From Dehalococcoidia bacterium (lineage in GTDB: Bacteria; Chloroflexota; Dehalococcoidia; Lucifugimonadales; SHYF01): a stretch of 5,866 bases of DNA. The translations under genes and the position numbers were made by a program. The first letter of the stretch is position 1; each line of letters starts with the position of its first letter. The stretch spans positions 1 through 5,866 of the forward strand of contig SHYF01000109.1 of NCBI GenBank assembly GCA_009692985.1, in the 5' to 3' direction. The notes below the pieces were generated by a model. That model was not told where the DNA came from and did no database searches. It worked only from the letters and a program-made list of their open reading frames with translations. Below are positions 1-5,847 of this stretch, piece after piece.

Positions 1-2
1 CG

Positions 3-341
3 GCTGTTGCTGTTCCACCCATGCTGCGTTTCAAGGAACATGCTGAGCGTGCTGAACTGGAGCAGTTGTACCTGCTAAACCGGGGACATCCGTCTATGGA
101 TCTTGCCCTCACCATCCAAGCGGGCATCAGCCCAGCAGAGCTGACCGGGCTGATCCAACAAGCGGCGCGGTTGGCAGGGGTTAGCGCACAGGATATGCCA
201 CGGTTTGAAGCAGACATCAAGAAGTACAAAGAGTACGACACAGTGGAGCTACAGACAGCCGCTATCTCGAAGGTTCTCGATGAGTGGGCAGCCAAGACGA
301 AGGCCCGTCTGGGACAGCAGGAACTCCCGGGCCTACCGTAA
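3..341 (+). CDS. C-terminal end of an unrecognised protein (5' truncated by window edge)
   Basis: The frame is open from the left edge to a TAA stop at 339-341, giving about 112 visible residues. The first ATG in the window (21) has no Shine-Dalgarno sequence in the 20 bases before it, and neither does the next one (96). I therefore read this as the 3' end of a longer gene rather than a small complete gene. The visible part is soluble, rich in Ala, Leu, Glu and Lys, and looks mostly alpha-helical, with no membrane segment or signal. The mature end is a charged helix (KVLDEWAAKTKARLG) followed by a short tail ending in LPGLP. I do not recognise the family and assign no function. It lies 122 bases before the exporter on the same strand, so read-through is possible but not shown. 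Confidence 0.6.
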   Translation, partial: AVAVPPMLRFKEHAERAELEQLYLLNRGHPSMDLALTIQAGISPAELTGLIQQAARLAGVSAQDMPRFEADIKKYKEYDTVELQTAAISKVLDEWAAKTKARLGQQELPGLP

Positions 342-463
342 ACAATCATCCTGGCAGCAAATACGGCATGATGGGAAGATTCTCACCAGCCCCATCGCTG
401 ATACGCCTCTTGCATTCCCTGCGCTCTTGACCAATCAACCGTTCAATCCAGTGAGGTGACGAT

Positions 464-1861
464 ATGGCGGACCAGCGCCATTCAGAGAACTCATCAAATC
501 AGATGCCGTCAACGGCCGCCGCACAGGGCATGAGCCAGGCATCAGGCAAAGAGCGCGAATCAAACAACACCTCTCCTGTCAGCATGTTCGAGTCGCTCCG
601 AATCCGCAACTTCCAGTACCTATCGCTCGGCGGCTTCTTTACCAGCGCTGCCGCCTGGTTGCAAATGACCACCCTAAGCTGGGTGGTGTATGACCTAACT
701 GGCTCCGGCACCATTCTGGGGGCGATCAACGGCATCCGCATAATTCCAATGTTACTGGTGACGCCCATGGTTGGCGTGCTGGCTGACCGGATCAGCCGCC
801 AGCACATTGTAAGCACCAGCCAGTTTGCGCTATTCGTCCTCACATTTCTTTTGGCTATAGACCTGGCATTAGATACAGTCCAGACATGGCATCTTTTCTT
901 GTTCGTCATCCTGGTAGCTATAGCGAACACTGTGAACATGCCGGCCAGGGGAGCCTTGGTCTACGACGTTGTGCCGCGGCACATGCTTCCAAATGCGATT
1001 GCATGGAATCAGATAGCCACCAGTGTTTCTAGGGCCGTGGGGCCGATGCTGGCTGGTATTGTCATCGTCTTCGCTGGTGCGGCAACCAACTTCTTTATCC
1101 AGAGCGTTGCCTACCTGTGCATCATGGCTACCATCCTCATGATCCGGCTTCCGGCGGCAACCCGCGCTAAAACCGCACCCACACATGCGTTCTTCCGAGA
1201 GATGCGAGAAGGGTTTGCCTTCGTAGGAAATAACCCAAACGCACGGATGTTGTTCGTCATCAGCCTGGTGTCTCCACTTTTCCTTATTCCGACCCACCAG
1301 GCACTGATGCCAATCCTTGCCAAGCAAATGTTCCACTCTGGCGCATTTGCTCTGGGTATCATGTTCTCCGCAATTGGAGTAGGCGCCATCTTTGGCGGCC
1401 TGTTCACTGCATCTATCAGCCGTGTTGACAAACGTGGACTATTGCAAATCGTCTCGCTTATCATATTTGCCCTATCGCACCTGGGCTTCGCGTTGATGGG
1501 ATTTCTTATCGGGAACGTCTACTATGTGGTGCCGTTTCTGTTGATTACAGGGGCCTCTGAGGCAGTTTACATGGCAACCAACCAGACCGTGTTGCAGCTG
1601 GTGGCGCCCGACCACATGCGAGGTCGTGTCACCAGTGTCCTCCAGCTCGGTCAAATAGTGTGGGCTGGCACCACGTTTCTCTCAGGTATTGGGGCGGACT
1701 TGGTAGGCGCATCAACAATGGCAATTGGTCAGAGCGCCATTGCCATTATCTTTGCCGTGGCTATCCTGGCGTTCTCGCCTACCATGCGTAACCTGCGCCT
1801 GAGCTGGCTGGGCGAGCAGGCCGGTTATGGAGAGCACGCAGCAGCCCCACGGACAGAGTAG
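464..1861 (+). CDS. MFS transporter, MFS_3 / DHA3 (drug or siderophore exporter-like) family
   Basis: A 465-residue integral membrane transporter, probably a proton-driven exporter of small molecules in the cytoplasmic membrane. After a hydrophilic tail (1-40), the family-typical opening FESLRIRNFQYLSLGGFF begins at residue 42, followed by about 12 hydrophobic helices. The MFS motif A loop GVLADRISR is at 104-112. The segment RGALVYDVVPRHMLPNAIA (162-180) and the second-half loop APDHMRGRV (381-389) are characteristic of the MFS_3 group, which includes EntS-like enterobactin exporters and macrolide-efflux-like proteins. Length suits the family apart from the tail. The ATG at 464 is supported by GAGGTGA at 453-459; the internal ATG at 584 (residue 41) has no such site, so the Ser/Asn-rich tail seems to be translated. 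The last 35 bases overlap the next gene if that gene starts at 1827. The substrate cannot be told from sequence. Confidence 0.93.
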   Translation: MADQRHSENSSNQMPSTAAAQGMSQASGKERESNNTSPVSMFESLRIRNFQYLSLGGFFTSAAAWLQMTTLSWVVYDLTGSGTILGAINGIRIIPMLLVTPMVGVLADRISRQHIVSTSQFALFVLTFLLAIDLALDTVQTWHLFLFVILVAIANTVNMPARGALVYDVVPRHMLPNAIAWNQIATSVSRAVGPMLAGIVIVFAGAATNFFIQSVAYLCIMATILMIRLPAATRAKTAPTHAFFREMREGFAFVGNNPNARMLFVISLVSPLFLIPTHQALMPILAKQMFHSGAFALGIMFSAIGVGAIFGGLFTASISRVDKRGLLQIVSLIIFALSHLGFALMGFLIGNVYYVVPFLLITGASEAVYMATNQTVLQLVAPDHMRGRVTSVLQLGQIVWAGTTFLSGIGADLVGASTMAIGQSAIAIIFAVAILAFSPTMRNLRLSWLGEQAGYGEHAAAPRTE

Positions 1862-2513
1862 CGGTGAATGGGCAACCAAGCACGTGTTAGCGAAAGAGGT
1901 CAGAGCAGTGTTCAGCCTCAAAAGCACGGATTACATAACTCGTCTGGGTGGCCTAGCAGCCACACTGGGCGGGCTCATGTTTGTCATCAAAGGGGGCGGT
2001 ATCATCATAACTGGCATACAGCCCCCAGTTGTATTTGAGATTGCCCCACCCTTTTTTGCGATTGGGCTGATCGGCCTCTATGCCCAGGTAAAGGAGCGCT
2101 CCAAGCGGCTGAGCAAGGCAGGGTTCTTCCTTGCTGCCGTCGCGTGCATCGCCTGGGTAGCAGCCATACCCTATGGTCTATTTTCTGAGAATGGGTTCTC
2201 AAGCAGCGAGGAATTCGCTTCCCCTCAGTCTCTCCTCATTCTGGGAGGATGCTTGACTACGCTTTGTGGCTTGGTATTGTTAGGGGTGGCTAGTCTGCGT
2301 GCTGGGATTTTGCCGCCGCGATGGAGAGCTCTGCCGTTGGCCATGGGTGTGCTGGCATTGCCGCTGATGGGCCTGGGTGGTGCCCTGGAGCCACTTTGGG
2401 AACGATACTTCGAAATTCCGATAGTCGTGCTGGGGTTTGCCTGGATAGCGCTGGGTTACCTCGTCTGGCGGAGTGTAGGGATGAAAGCCCAGCGGCCTCA
2501 GCTCGGGACTTAG
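1827..2513 (+). CDS. Hypothetical six-helix membrane protein
   Basis: Up to 228 residues with about six hydrophobic segments (roughly 40-63, 68-88, 98-119, 134-155, 168-187, 196-216), so a small polytopic membrane protein. The loops are short, with a positively charged stretch KERSKRLSK at 89-97, PPRWR at 163-167 and a basic C-terminus. I do not recognise a family and see no catalytic or metal-binding motif. Two starts are possible. ATG at 1827 overlaps the transporter gene and has only a weak AGG (1818-1820). GTG at 1908 has GAGG at 1896-1899 with eight bases of spacing, and would give a 201-residue protein that begins shortly before the first helix. I give the longer form but consider the GTG form equally likely. 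Overlap or close spacing with the exporter suggests co-transcription and perhaps an accessory role, which is inference. Confidence 0.8.
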   Translation: MESTQQPHGQSSGEWATKHVLAKEVRAVFSLKSTDYITRLGGLAATLGGLMFVIKGGGIIITGIQPPVVFEIAPPFFAIGLIGLYAQVKERSKRLSKAGFFLAAVACIAWVAAIPYGLFSENGFSSSEEFASPQSLLILGGCLTTLCGLVLLGVASLRAGILPPRWRALPLAMGVLALPLMGLGGALEPLWERYFEIPIVVLGFAWIALGYLVWRSVGMKAQRPQLGT

Positions 2514-2675
2514 GTTCGTGGCTACCATAGCTGTGGCCTAATCTCAAACACGGGGTGAGTTTTGGCTTCTGTACGCTCAGGCCAACCAGCTTTCATCAAA
2601 GACGCAAACTTACCGCAGATCAGCGAATCGATGCCACAAAGTCTCGTGCCTGCTCTGCAAGGCTAACCCCTCGTC

Positions 2676-2716
2676 GTTGCGAGCCCCGATGAGTTTGCGA
2701 ATCGGGGCGTGGCAAC
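2676..2716. terminator. Hairpin between convergent genes, possible terminator or RNA-stabilising structure
   Basis: GTTGC (2676-2680) can pair with GCAAC (2712-2716), and inside that GCCCCGAT (2683-2690) pairs perfectly with ATCGGGGC (2701-2708). The two stems are separated by a small internal loop, and the apical loop is ten bases. The structure sits in the 251-base gap between the ends of two convergent genes (stops at 2513 and 2765), where transcription from both sides should end. No T-run follows on either strand, so it is not a classical intrinsic terminator. I see nothing else of note in the gap 2514-2764. Confidence 0.3.
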
Positions 2717-2764
2717 CTGGTTGGGTGGCTGATGTTGCCTATTTGGGCCAAAGCGGCCTATTCA

Positions 2765-3193
2765 TTATTTTCGGCCAGGCAGCACCACAGTGGCCTTGCC
2801 GCCCACCAGTCTGTCTCCATAAGCGTTTTGAATGTAGACGTCACACTCAACCTGGTTCTCCCCGGCCACCTGGTTCTTGTCGGTGATGACACCCACAAAG
2901 GATATGGTCTGGGGATGTTGCACGGGCTGGCGGAACACGACATCCAGCTTCTTGAGCTGCCCGCCATCCGCCCAACCAGCCAGGAACTGGGCCATGTAGT
3001 TCATGCTCATGATCCCTGGGACGATAGCCCCGGGCAGCCCCTCTTTTTTGGCGATCTCGTGGTCGGTGAAGCGGCTCGCACCGCCGCCGCTGCTCCAGAC
3101 ATCGCAGAAGTCGAGGACCATCTGGTCCGAGACCTCCTTCTCCACCGAGGCAAGCTCATCCCCCATATCCACCTGGTCGTAGTATCGCGTCAC
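2765..3193 (-). CDS. MaoC-like hot-dog protein, divergent in the catalytic site (second subunit of pair)
   Basis: A 142-residue single hot-dog-fold protein of the MaoC (R-hydratase) type; the family hydrates or dehydrates enoyl/hydroxyacyl-CoA or -ACP. The fold signature is visible: VSDQMVLDF (21-29), then RFTDHEIAKKEGLPG (41-55), the central-helix start VPGIMSMNYMAQFL (58-71), and the strand LDVVFRQPVQHPQTISFVG (83-101). Aligned by eye to the usual GDxNPxHxD motif, the catalytic Asp falls on Gly37 and the His on Phe42; only the last Asp (44) remains. The usual PGD turn also reads HPQ (93-95). It may thus be a non-catalytic partner or have another chemistry. I chose GTG at 3193 because AGGAGG (3202-3207) lies eight bases upstream. 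A GTG at 3199, overlapping the preceding stop codon as GTGA, is only two bases from that site and would add two residues. It is coupled to the gene just upstream. Confidence 0.85.
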   Translation of the reverse strand: MTRYYDQVDMGDELASVEKEVSDQMVLDFCDVWSSGGGASRFTDHEIAKKEGLPGAIVPGIMSMNYMAQFLAGWADGGQLKKLDVVFRQPVQHPQTISFVGVITDKNQVAGENQVECDVYIQNAYGDRLVGGKATVVLPGRK

Positions 3194-3195
3194 GT

Positions 3196-3648
3196 TCACG
3201 CCCTCCTCATGAAGGACTCTTGGACATCGGCCACCTTCTGGCCACGCTGGTTGGTGAAGGATGTCTCCCAGACGACGAATACCATGGTGCCCGTGCGTCC
3301 CGTCTTTGCGTACACATCCTTCAACGATGTCTTGGCGCTCAGAACATCCCCAGCATAAACGGGCACATGGTTCTCGATGACCTCGCCGGCGTGCATTCCG
3401 CCGCCGCCAGCCTTCAGCTTGATGTCCGGCCTGCCAAAACCCCTCACGAAGATGCCGCAGAATGCCGGTGGCGCTACCAGCCCAGGATGGCCAGCAGCCC
3501 TGGCTGCCTTCTCATCAAGGTAGATGGGGTTACTCTCTCCCAGGGCACGGCAGCACTTTATGATGGACTCCGCCTTGACTGGGAAGCTGCCTGCATCGTA
3601 CTCAACGCCTAGCTGACTGCGGTCGAACTCCAACTCCTGCGTGGTCAT
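3196..3648 (-). CDS. FAS1-like / MaoC N-terminal-type dehydratase domain protein (first subunit of pair)
   Basis: A 150-residue hot-dog protein of the MaoC_dehydrat_N (FAS1-like dehydratase) type, the class that normally pairs with a MaoC-type subunit, as in mycobacterial HadAB/HadBC and ChsH1-ChsH2. Visible signatures are the N-terminal VKAESIIKCCRALGESNPIYLDEKAA (24-49), the APPAF segment (59-63), and HAGEVIENHVPVYAGDVL (86-103), which matches the H-x-E-x-x-x-x-x-x-P-x-x-x-GD-x-L pattern of this group. In place of the hydratase Asp and His it has Glu38 and Tyr43, which is common for the structural subunit. ATG at 3648 is preceded by a near-perfect TAAGGAGGT (3652-3660 on this strand). Its TGA stop at 3196-3198 nearly touches the next start, so the two proteins are made together. 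It lies 53 bases after the PHP gene, probably in the same operon. Substrate is unknown; thioester handling in acyl-CoA or ketone/fatty-acid metabolism is likely. Confidence 0.88.
   Translation of the reverse strand: MTTQELEFDRSQLGVEYDAGSFPVKAESIIKCCRALGESNPIYLDEKAARAAGHPGLVAPPAFCGIFVRGFGRPDIKLKAGGGGMHAGEVIENHVPVYAGDVLSAKTSLKDVYAKTGRTGTMVFVVWETSFTNQRGQKVADVQESFMRRA
3202..3207 (-). promoter_or_regulatory. Shine-Dalgarno site inside the upstream gene, sets the start of the MaoC-like gene
   Basis: The minus strand reads AGGAGG here, within the last codons (Met-Arg-Arg-Ala) of the FAS1-like gene. It is two bases before the GTG at 3199 and eight bases before the GTG at 3193. The second spacing is optimal, so 3193 is the better start. 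The position also implies translational coupling of the two hot-dog genes. Confidence 0.7.
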
Positions 3649-3701
3649 GGCACCTCCTTACAACTGCACTAATGCAAACGGTTTGATTCAACTCTACCAG
3701 G

Positions 3702-4352
3702 CTAGTGATGGTTGGTCTCCTCCAGTCGGACAGCCCGGAACTCCTTGGCCAGGAGCGCCTCCACCAGCTCCTGCTCGTTGCGGATGTTCTGCGGAAACTC
3801 CGTCAGGCAGGTGCCGATGGCGCTGACAAAATGGGCGTCGCTACCGCCGGTGCCCAAGAAGCTTTTCTTGCCTACAAGCTCCTCAGCTCGCTCATTTTCG
3901 CCGCGGCGGCTGCCACCGTTGAGCAGTTCCACGATACCCACGTCGCTGAAATCGGGGCCTTTGTCCACGTACTCGCAGAAGCCTATGCCAAAGCGCCCCG
4001 GATGGGCAGGTATGGCTATAGCGCCGCACTCCTTGGCCTCTTGCATCAGGGCAACGGAGTCCAGCTTCGTGTCGGTGAAGTCAAAGGACCGCTGAAGCCT
4101 CTGGTTGGCCCCGTAAACCAGGAAGTGGCCGTAGCGGGTGTCCAGCTCAGACCCTTTCAGCACCACCACGCCGTACTGGCTAGAGAGTGCCGAGTAGTCG
4201 TGCTCCGCGTCGAACTTGCGGTGCTCCGTGAGCACAATGGCATCCACCTGCTGACCGCGCTTGCGCAGTACCTGTATCCATTTCAGGTACTGCTCCACCG
4301 TGGCGCGAGAGTCGTCGGATGAAACGGAGTGGCAGTGCATATCCACGTACAT
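3702..4352 (-). CDS. PHP-domain metal-dependent phosphoesterase with PHP_C segment
   Basis: A 216-residue cytoplasmic protein with the PHP fold, which hydrolyses phosphoesters with a cluster of two or three metal ions. The metal-binding residues appear complete: HxH in VDMHCHSVSSDDS (His6, His8, with Asp13/14 nearby), TEH (42-44, Glu in place of the common Asp), GSELDTRYGHFLVYG (Glu69, His76), PAHP (His117) and GGSDAHF (Asp172, His174). The end matches the PHP-associated C-terminal segment. It is shorter than TrpH/RNase AM-type enzymes (about 290 residues), lacking their inserted domain, so the substrate is unclear; a nucleotide or a small phosphoester is possible. I start it at ATG 4352, just before the first strand, because the longer frame's TTG at 4412 falls inside a promoter. 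AGGAGG lies at 4367-4372, 14 bases upstream, somewhat far. It heads the minus-strand operon ahead of the hot-dog pair. Confidence 0.9.
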   Translation of the reverse strand: MYVDMHCHSVSSDDSRATVEQYLKWIQVLRKRGQQVDAIVLTEHRKFDAEHDYSALSSQYGVVVLKGSELDTRYGHFLVYGANQRLQRSFDFTDTKLDSVALMQEAKECGAIAIPAHPGRFGIGFCEYVDKGPDFSDVGIVELLNGGSRRGENERAEELVGKKSFLGTGGSDAHFVSAIGTCLTEFPQNIRNEQELVEALLAKEFRAVRLEETNHH

Positions 4353-4366
4353 TAGGGCCGCTGGCA

Positions 4367-4372
4367 CCTCCT
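4367..4372 (-). promoter_or_regulatory. Shine-Dalgarno site for the PHP-domain gene
   Basis: The minus strand reads AGGAGG at this place, 14 bases before ATG 4352. The spacing is longer than usual, but no other ATG, GTG or TTG in the frame lies at a better distance; a GTG at 4367-4365 overlaps the site itself. It lies only a few bases after the predicted transcription start, so the leader is short. Confidence 0.5.
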
Positions 4373-4383
4373 GAATAGCGCCT

Positions 4384-4412
4384 ATCTTAGCGGGAAACTG
4401 GTACGATGGCAA
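4384..4412 (-). promoter_or_regulatory. Predicted sigma-70-type promoter of the PHP / hot-dog operon
   Basis: On the minus strand, TTGCCA (4412-4407, five of six matches to TTGACA) and TAAGAT (4389-4384, four of six matches to TATAAT) are separated by exactly 17 bases. Transcription would begin near 4377, giving a leader of roughly 25 bases before ATG 4352. This placement argues against the in-frame TTG at 4412 being a start codon. Confidence 0.5.
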
Positions 4413-4427
4413 CGGGGGTACGGAGAG

Positions 4428-4461
4428 GTGCGGCTTTAGTCTGGCGTGGTCTCATCCGCAC
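4428..4461. repeat. Inverted repeat upstream of the peptidase -10 box, possible operator
   Basis: GTGCGG at 4428-4433 is repeated in inverted form as CCGCAC at 4456-4461, with 22 bases between. It spans the expected -35 position of the peptidase promoter and ends four bases before its -10 box, in the shared control region of two divergent genes. Such a place suits a repressor or activator site, but six-base arms can arise by chance. Confidence 0.2.
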
Positions 4462-4464
4462 AGG

Positions 4465-4470
4465 TATAAT
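4465..4470 (+). promoter_or_regulatory. -10 box of the M20 peptidase promoter
   Basis: A perfect TATAAT stands 21 bases before the start codon. Transcription would begin near 4477, leaving a leader of about 15 bases that contains AAGGAG at 4482-4487, four bases before ATG 4492. The expected -35 position (about 4441-4448, CTGGCGTG) does not resemble TTGACA, and there is no TG extension, so the promoter may need an activator. Confidence 0.55.
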
Positions 4471-4491
4471 CCAAGTGAGCGAAGGAGAATC

Positions 4492-5847
4492 ATGGACACA
4501 GCCATACAGCGCCACATTGAAGACCACCTGCCAGACTACCTGGAGGACCTGAAACGCTTGTGCCGGCAGCCCAGCGTCGCCGCCCAGAACCTGGGCGTCA
4601 AAGAGTGCGCCCAGCTAGTCCAGCAGATGCTGGAGGAGATAGGCTTTTCGGTCCGCATCCTGCCCACCAGGGATCCGCGATTCCCCGTGGTGTACGCCCA
4701 GCGTGCAGGCCGCTCCAGCAAGCAGCTCCTATTCTACAACCACTACGACGTTCAGCCCGCGGAGCCATTGGAGCTATGGGAGTCGCCGCCCTTTGAGCCC
4801 ACGGAGCGCGATGGCCGCATCTACGGCCGGGGCGTCAGTGACGACAAGGGCCACCTGGTGGCGCGCTTCGCCGCCCTCAAAGCGTACCAGGCGGTGCATG
4901 GCCAGCTACCCGCAGGCGTGAAGTTCTGCATCGAAGGATGCGAGGAGATAGGCAGCCCGGGATTCGCTCAGTTCGTGGAAGAGCATAAGGACCTGCTCAA
5001 GGCCGACGCCTGCATCTGGGAGGGCGGCGGCGTCAACTGGGCAGGCAACCCGCAGATCACACTGGGACTCAAGGGCATCCTGTATGTGGAACTCCAGGTG
5101 CGCTCCGCCGCCCGCGACTCGCACTCGTCCTACGCCACCGTCGTGCCCAACCCGGCCTGGCGCTTGGCATGGGCGCTGTCTACCCTTAAAGACAGGAATG
5201 AGAACATACTCATCCCCGGCTTCTACGACCACGTACGCCCGTCCACTCCCCTTGAGCTGGCGGCGGTGGCCAAGATGCCCGATGAGGATGACCAGTTGAA
5301 GCAAGAGCTGGGCATACCAGGTTTTCTGAAGGGCGTGCACGGCGAATCCCTGCGCCGTCGTCACCTGTTTGAGCCGACCTGCACCATCTGCGGCATAGAG
5401 TCTGGCTACACCGGCGAGGGATCCAAGACAGTCCTGCCCGCCACGGCTATGGTCAAGCTGGACTTCCGGCTAGTGCCGGACATGCGCCCAGACGACATCC
5501 TGGCGAAACTCAAGGCTCATCTGGCCGCCCAGGGGTTCTCAGACGTAACCGTCAACTTCTCCGACGGCGAAGGCCCTTCCCGCACGGCTATGGACTCGCC
5601 CTTTGTGAAGCTGGTCAGCGACACGGCCAGAGACGTGTATGGCAAGGAACCCATATTAGTACCCACCATGGCTGGCAGTGGCCCCATGCACTGTGTATCG
5701 GAAGGGCTGAGAGTGCCAATCGCATCCTCCGGCATAGGCTTCCCCGACGATAAGATGCACGCCCCTAACGAGAACGCTCGGATAGACTACTTCCTGAAAG
5801 GCATACTCCACGCTGCCGCTATATTGGAGGCATTTGGGAAGGGGTAA
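4492..5847 (+). CDS. M20 family metallopeptidase (CNDP/PepV/DapE-like dipeptidase)
   Basis: A 451-residue cytoplasmic di-metal (usually zinc) hydrolase of the M20 group, which cleaves dipeptides or related amides. The catalytic domain is split around a dimerisation 'lid' domain (about 195-310). Expected active-site residues are present: His84 and Asp86 in FYNHYDVQP, bridging Asp117 in YGRGVSDDKG, general base Glu151 and ligand Glu152 in GCEEIGS, Glu177 in WEGGG, and the final ligand His423 in KMHAPNE. The lid His211 (RDSHSS) and Arg326 (LDFRLVP) match substrate-binding positions of the carnosinase-like subgroup. Length and order fit a full-length enzyme of that subgroup. There is no signal peptide. 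ATG 4492 follows AAGGAG and a TATAAT box. It stands alone, divergent from the PHP gene, and ends in tandem TAA TAG stops. The exact substrate (dipeptide, acyl-amino acid or other) cannot be told. Confidence 0.93.
   Translation: MDTAIQRHIEDHLPDYLEDLKRLCRQPSVAAQNLGVKECAQLVQQMLEEIGFSVRILPTRDPRFPVVYAQRAGRSSKQLLFYNHYDVQPAEPLELWESPPFEPTERDGRIYGRGVSDDKGHLVARFAALKAYQAVHGQLPAGVKFCIEGCEEIGSPGFAQFVEEHKDLLKADACIWEGGGVNWAGNPQITLGLKGILYVELQVRSAARDSHSSYATVVPNPAWRLAWALSTLKDRNENILIPGFYDHVRPSTPLELAAVAKMPDEDDQLKQELGIPGFLKGVHGESLRRRHLFEPTCTICGIESGYTGEGSKTVLPATAMVKLDFRLVPDMRPDDILAKLKAHLAAQGFSDVTVNFSDGEGPSRTAMDSPFVKLVSDTARDVYGKEPILVPTMAGSGPMHCVSEGLRVPIASSGIGFPDDKMHAPNENARIDYFLKGILHAAAILEAFGKG

Noticed and set aside
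370..396. GATGGG / CCCATC inverted repeat after the left-edge gene, considered as a terminator
   Set aside because: Six-base stem with a 15-base loop and no T-run; too weak to call.
427..432. TTGACC considered as the -35 box of the transporter gene
   Set aside because: The expected -10 position 17 bases downstream (GTGAGG region) overlaps the ribosome binding site and does not resemble TATAAT.
205..459. Plus-strand open frame (84 codons) running up to the transporter gene
   Set aside because: It starts at a TTG with no Shine-Dalgarno site, overlaps the end of the left-edge gene in another frame and has a low-complexity, unconserved-looking product.
2732..3358. Long plus-strand open frame (208 codons) opposite the hot-dog genes
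   Set aside because: It is antisense to two proteins with clear MaoC/FAS1-like motifs and strong ribosome binding sites, crosses their junction, and its own translation shows no recognisable domain.
3705..4322. Plus-strand open frame (205 codons) opposite the PHP gene
   Set aside because: The minus-strand protein has the PHP metal-ligand motifs in order. The antisense frame is a GC-rich shadow with no domain.
4400..4422. GGTACG direct repeat (4400-4405 and 4417-4422) upstream of the PHP gene
   Set aside because: Six bases repeated twice is easily chance, and one copy overlaps the promoter spacer; kept out of the annotation.
4906..5364. Minus-strand open frame (152 codons) inside the peptidase gene
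   Set aside because: It lies wholly within the M20 enzyme, whose active-site residues are all in frame; the antisense product shows no domain.
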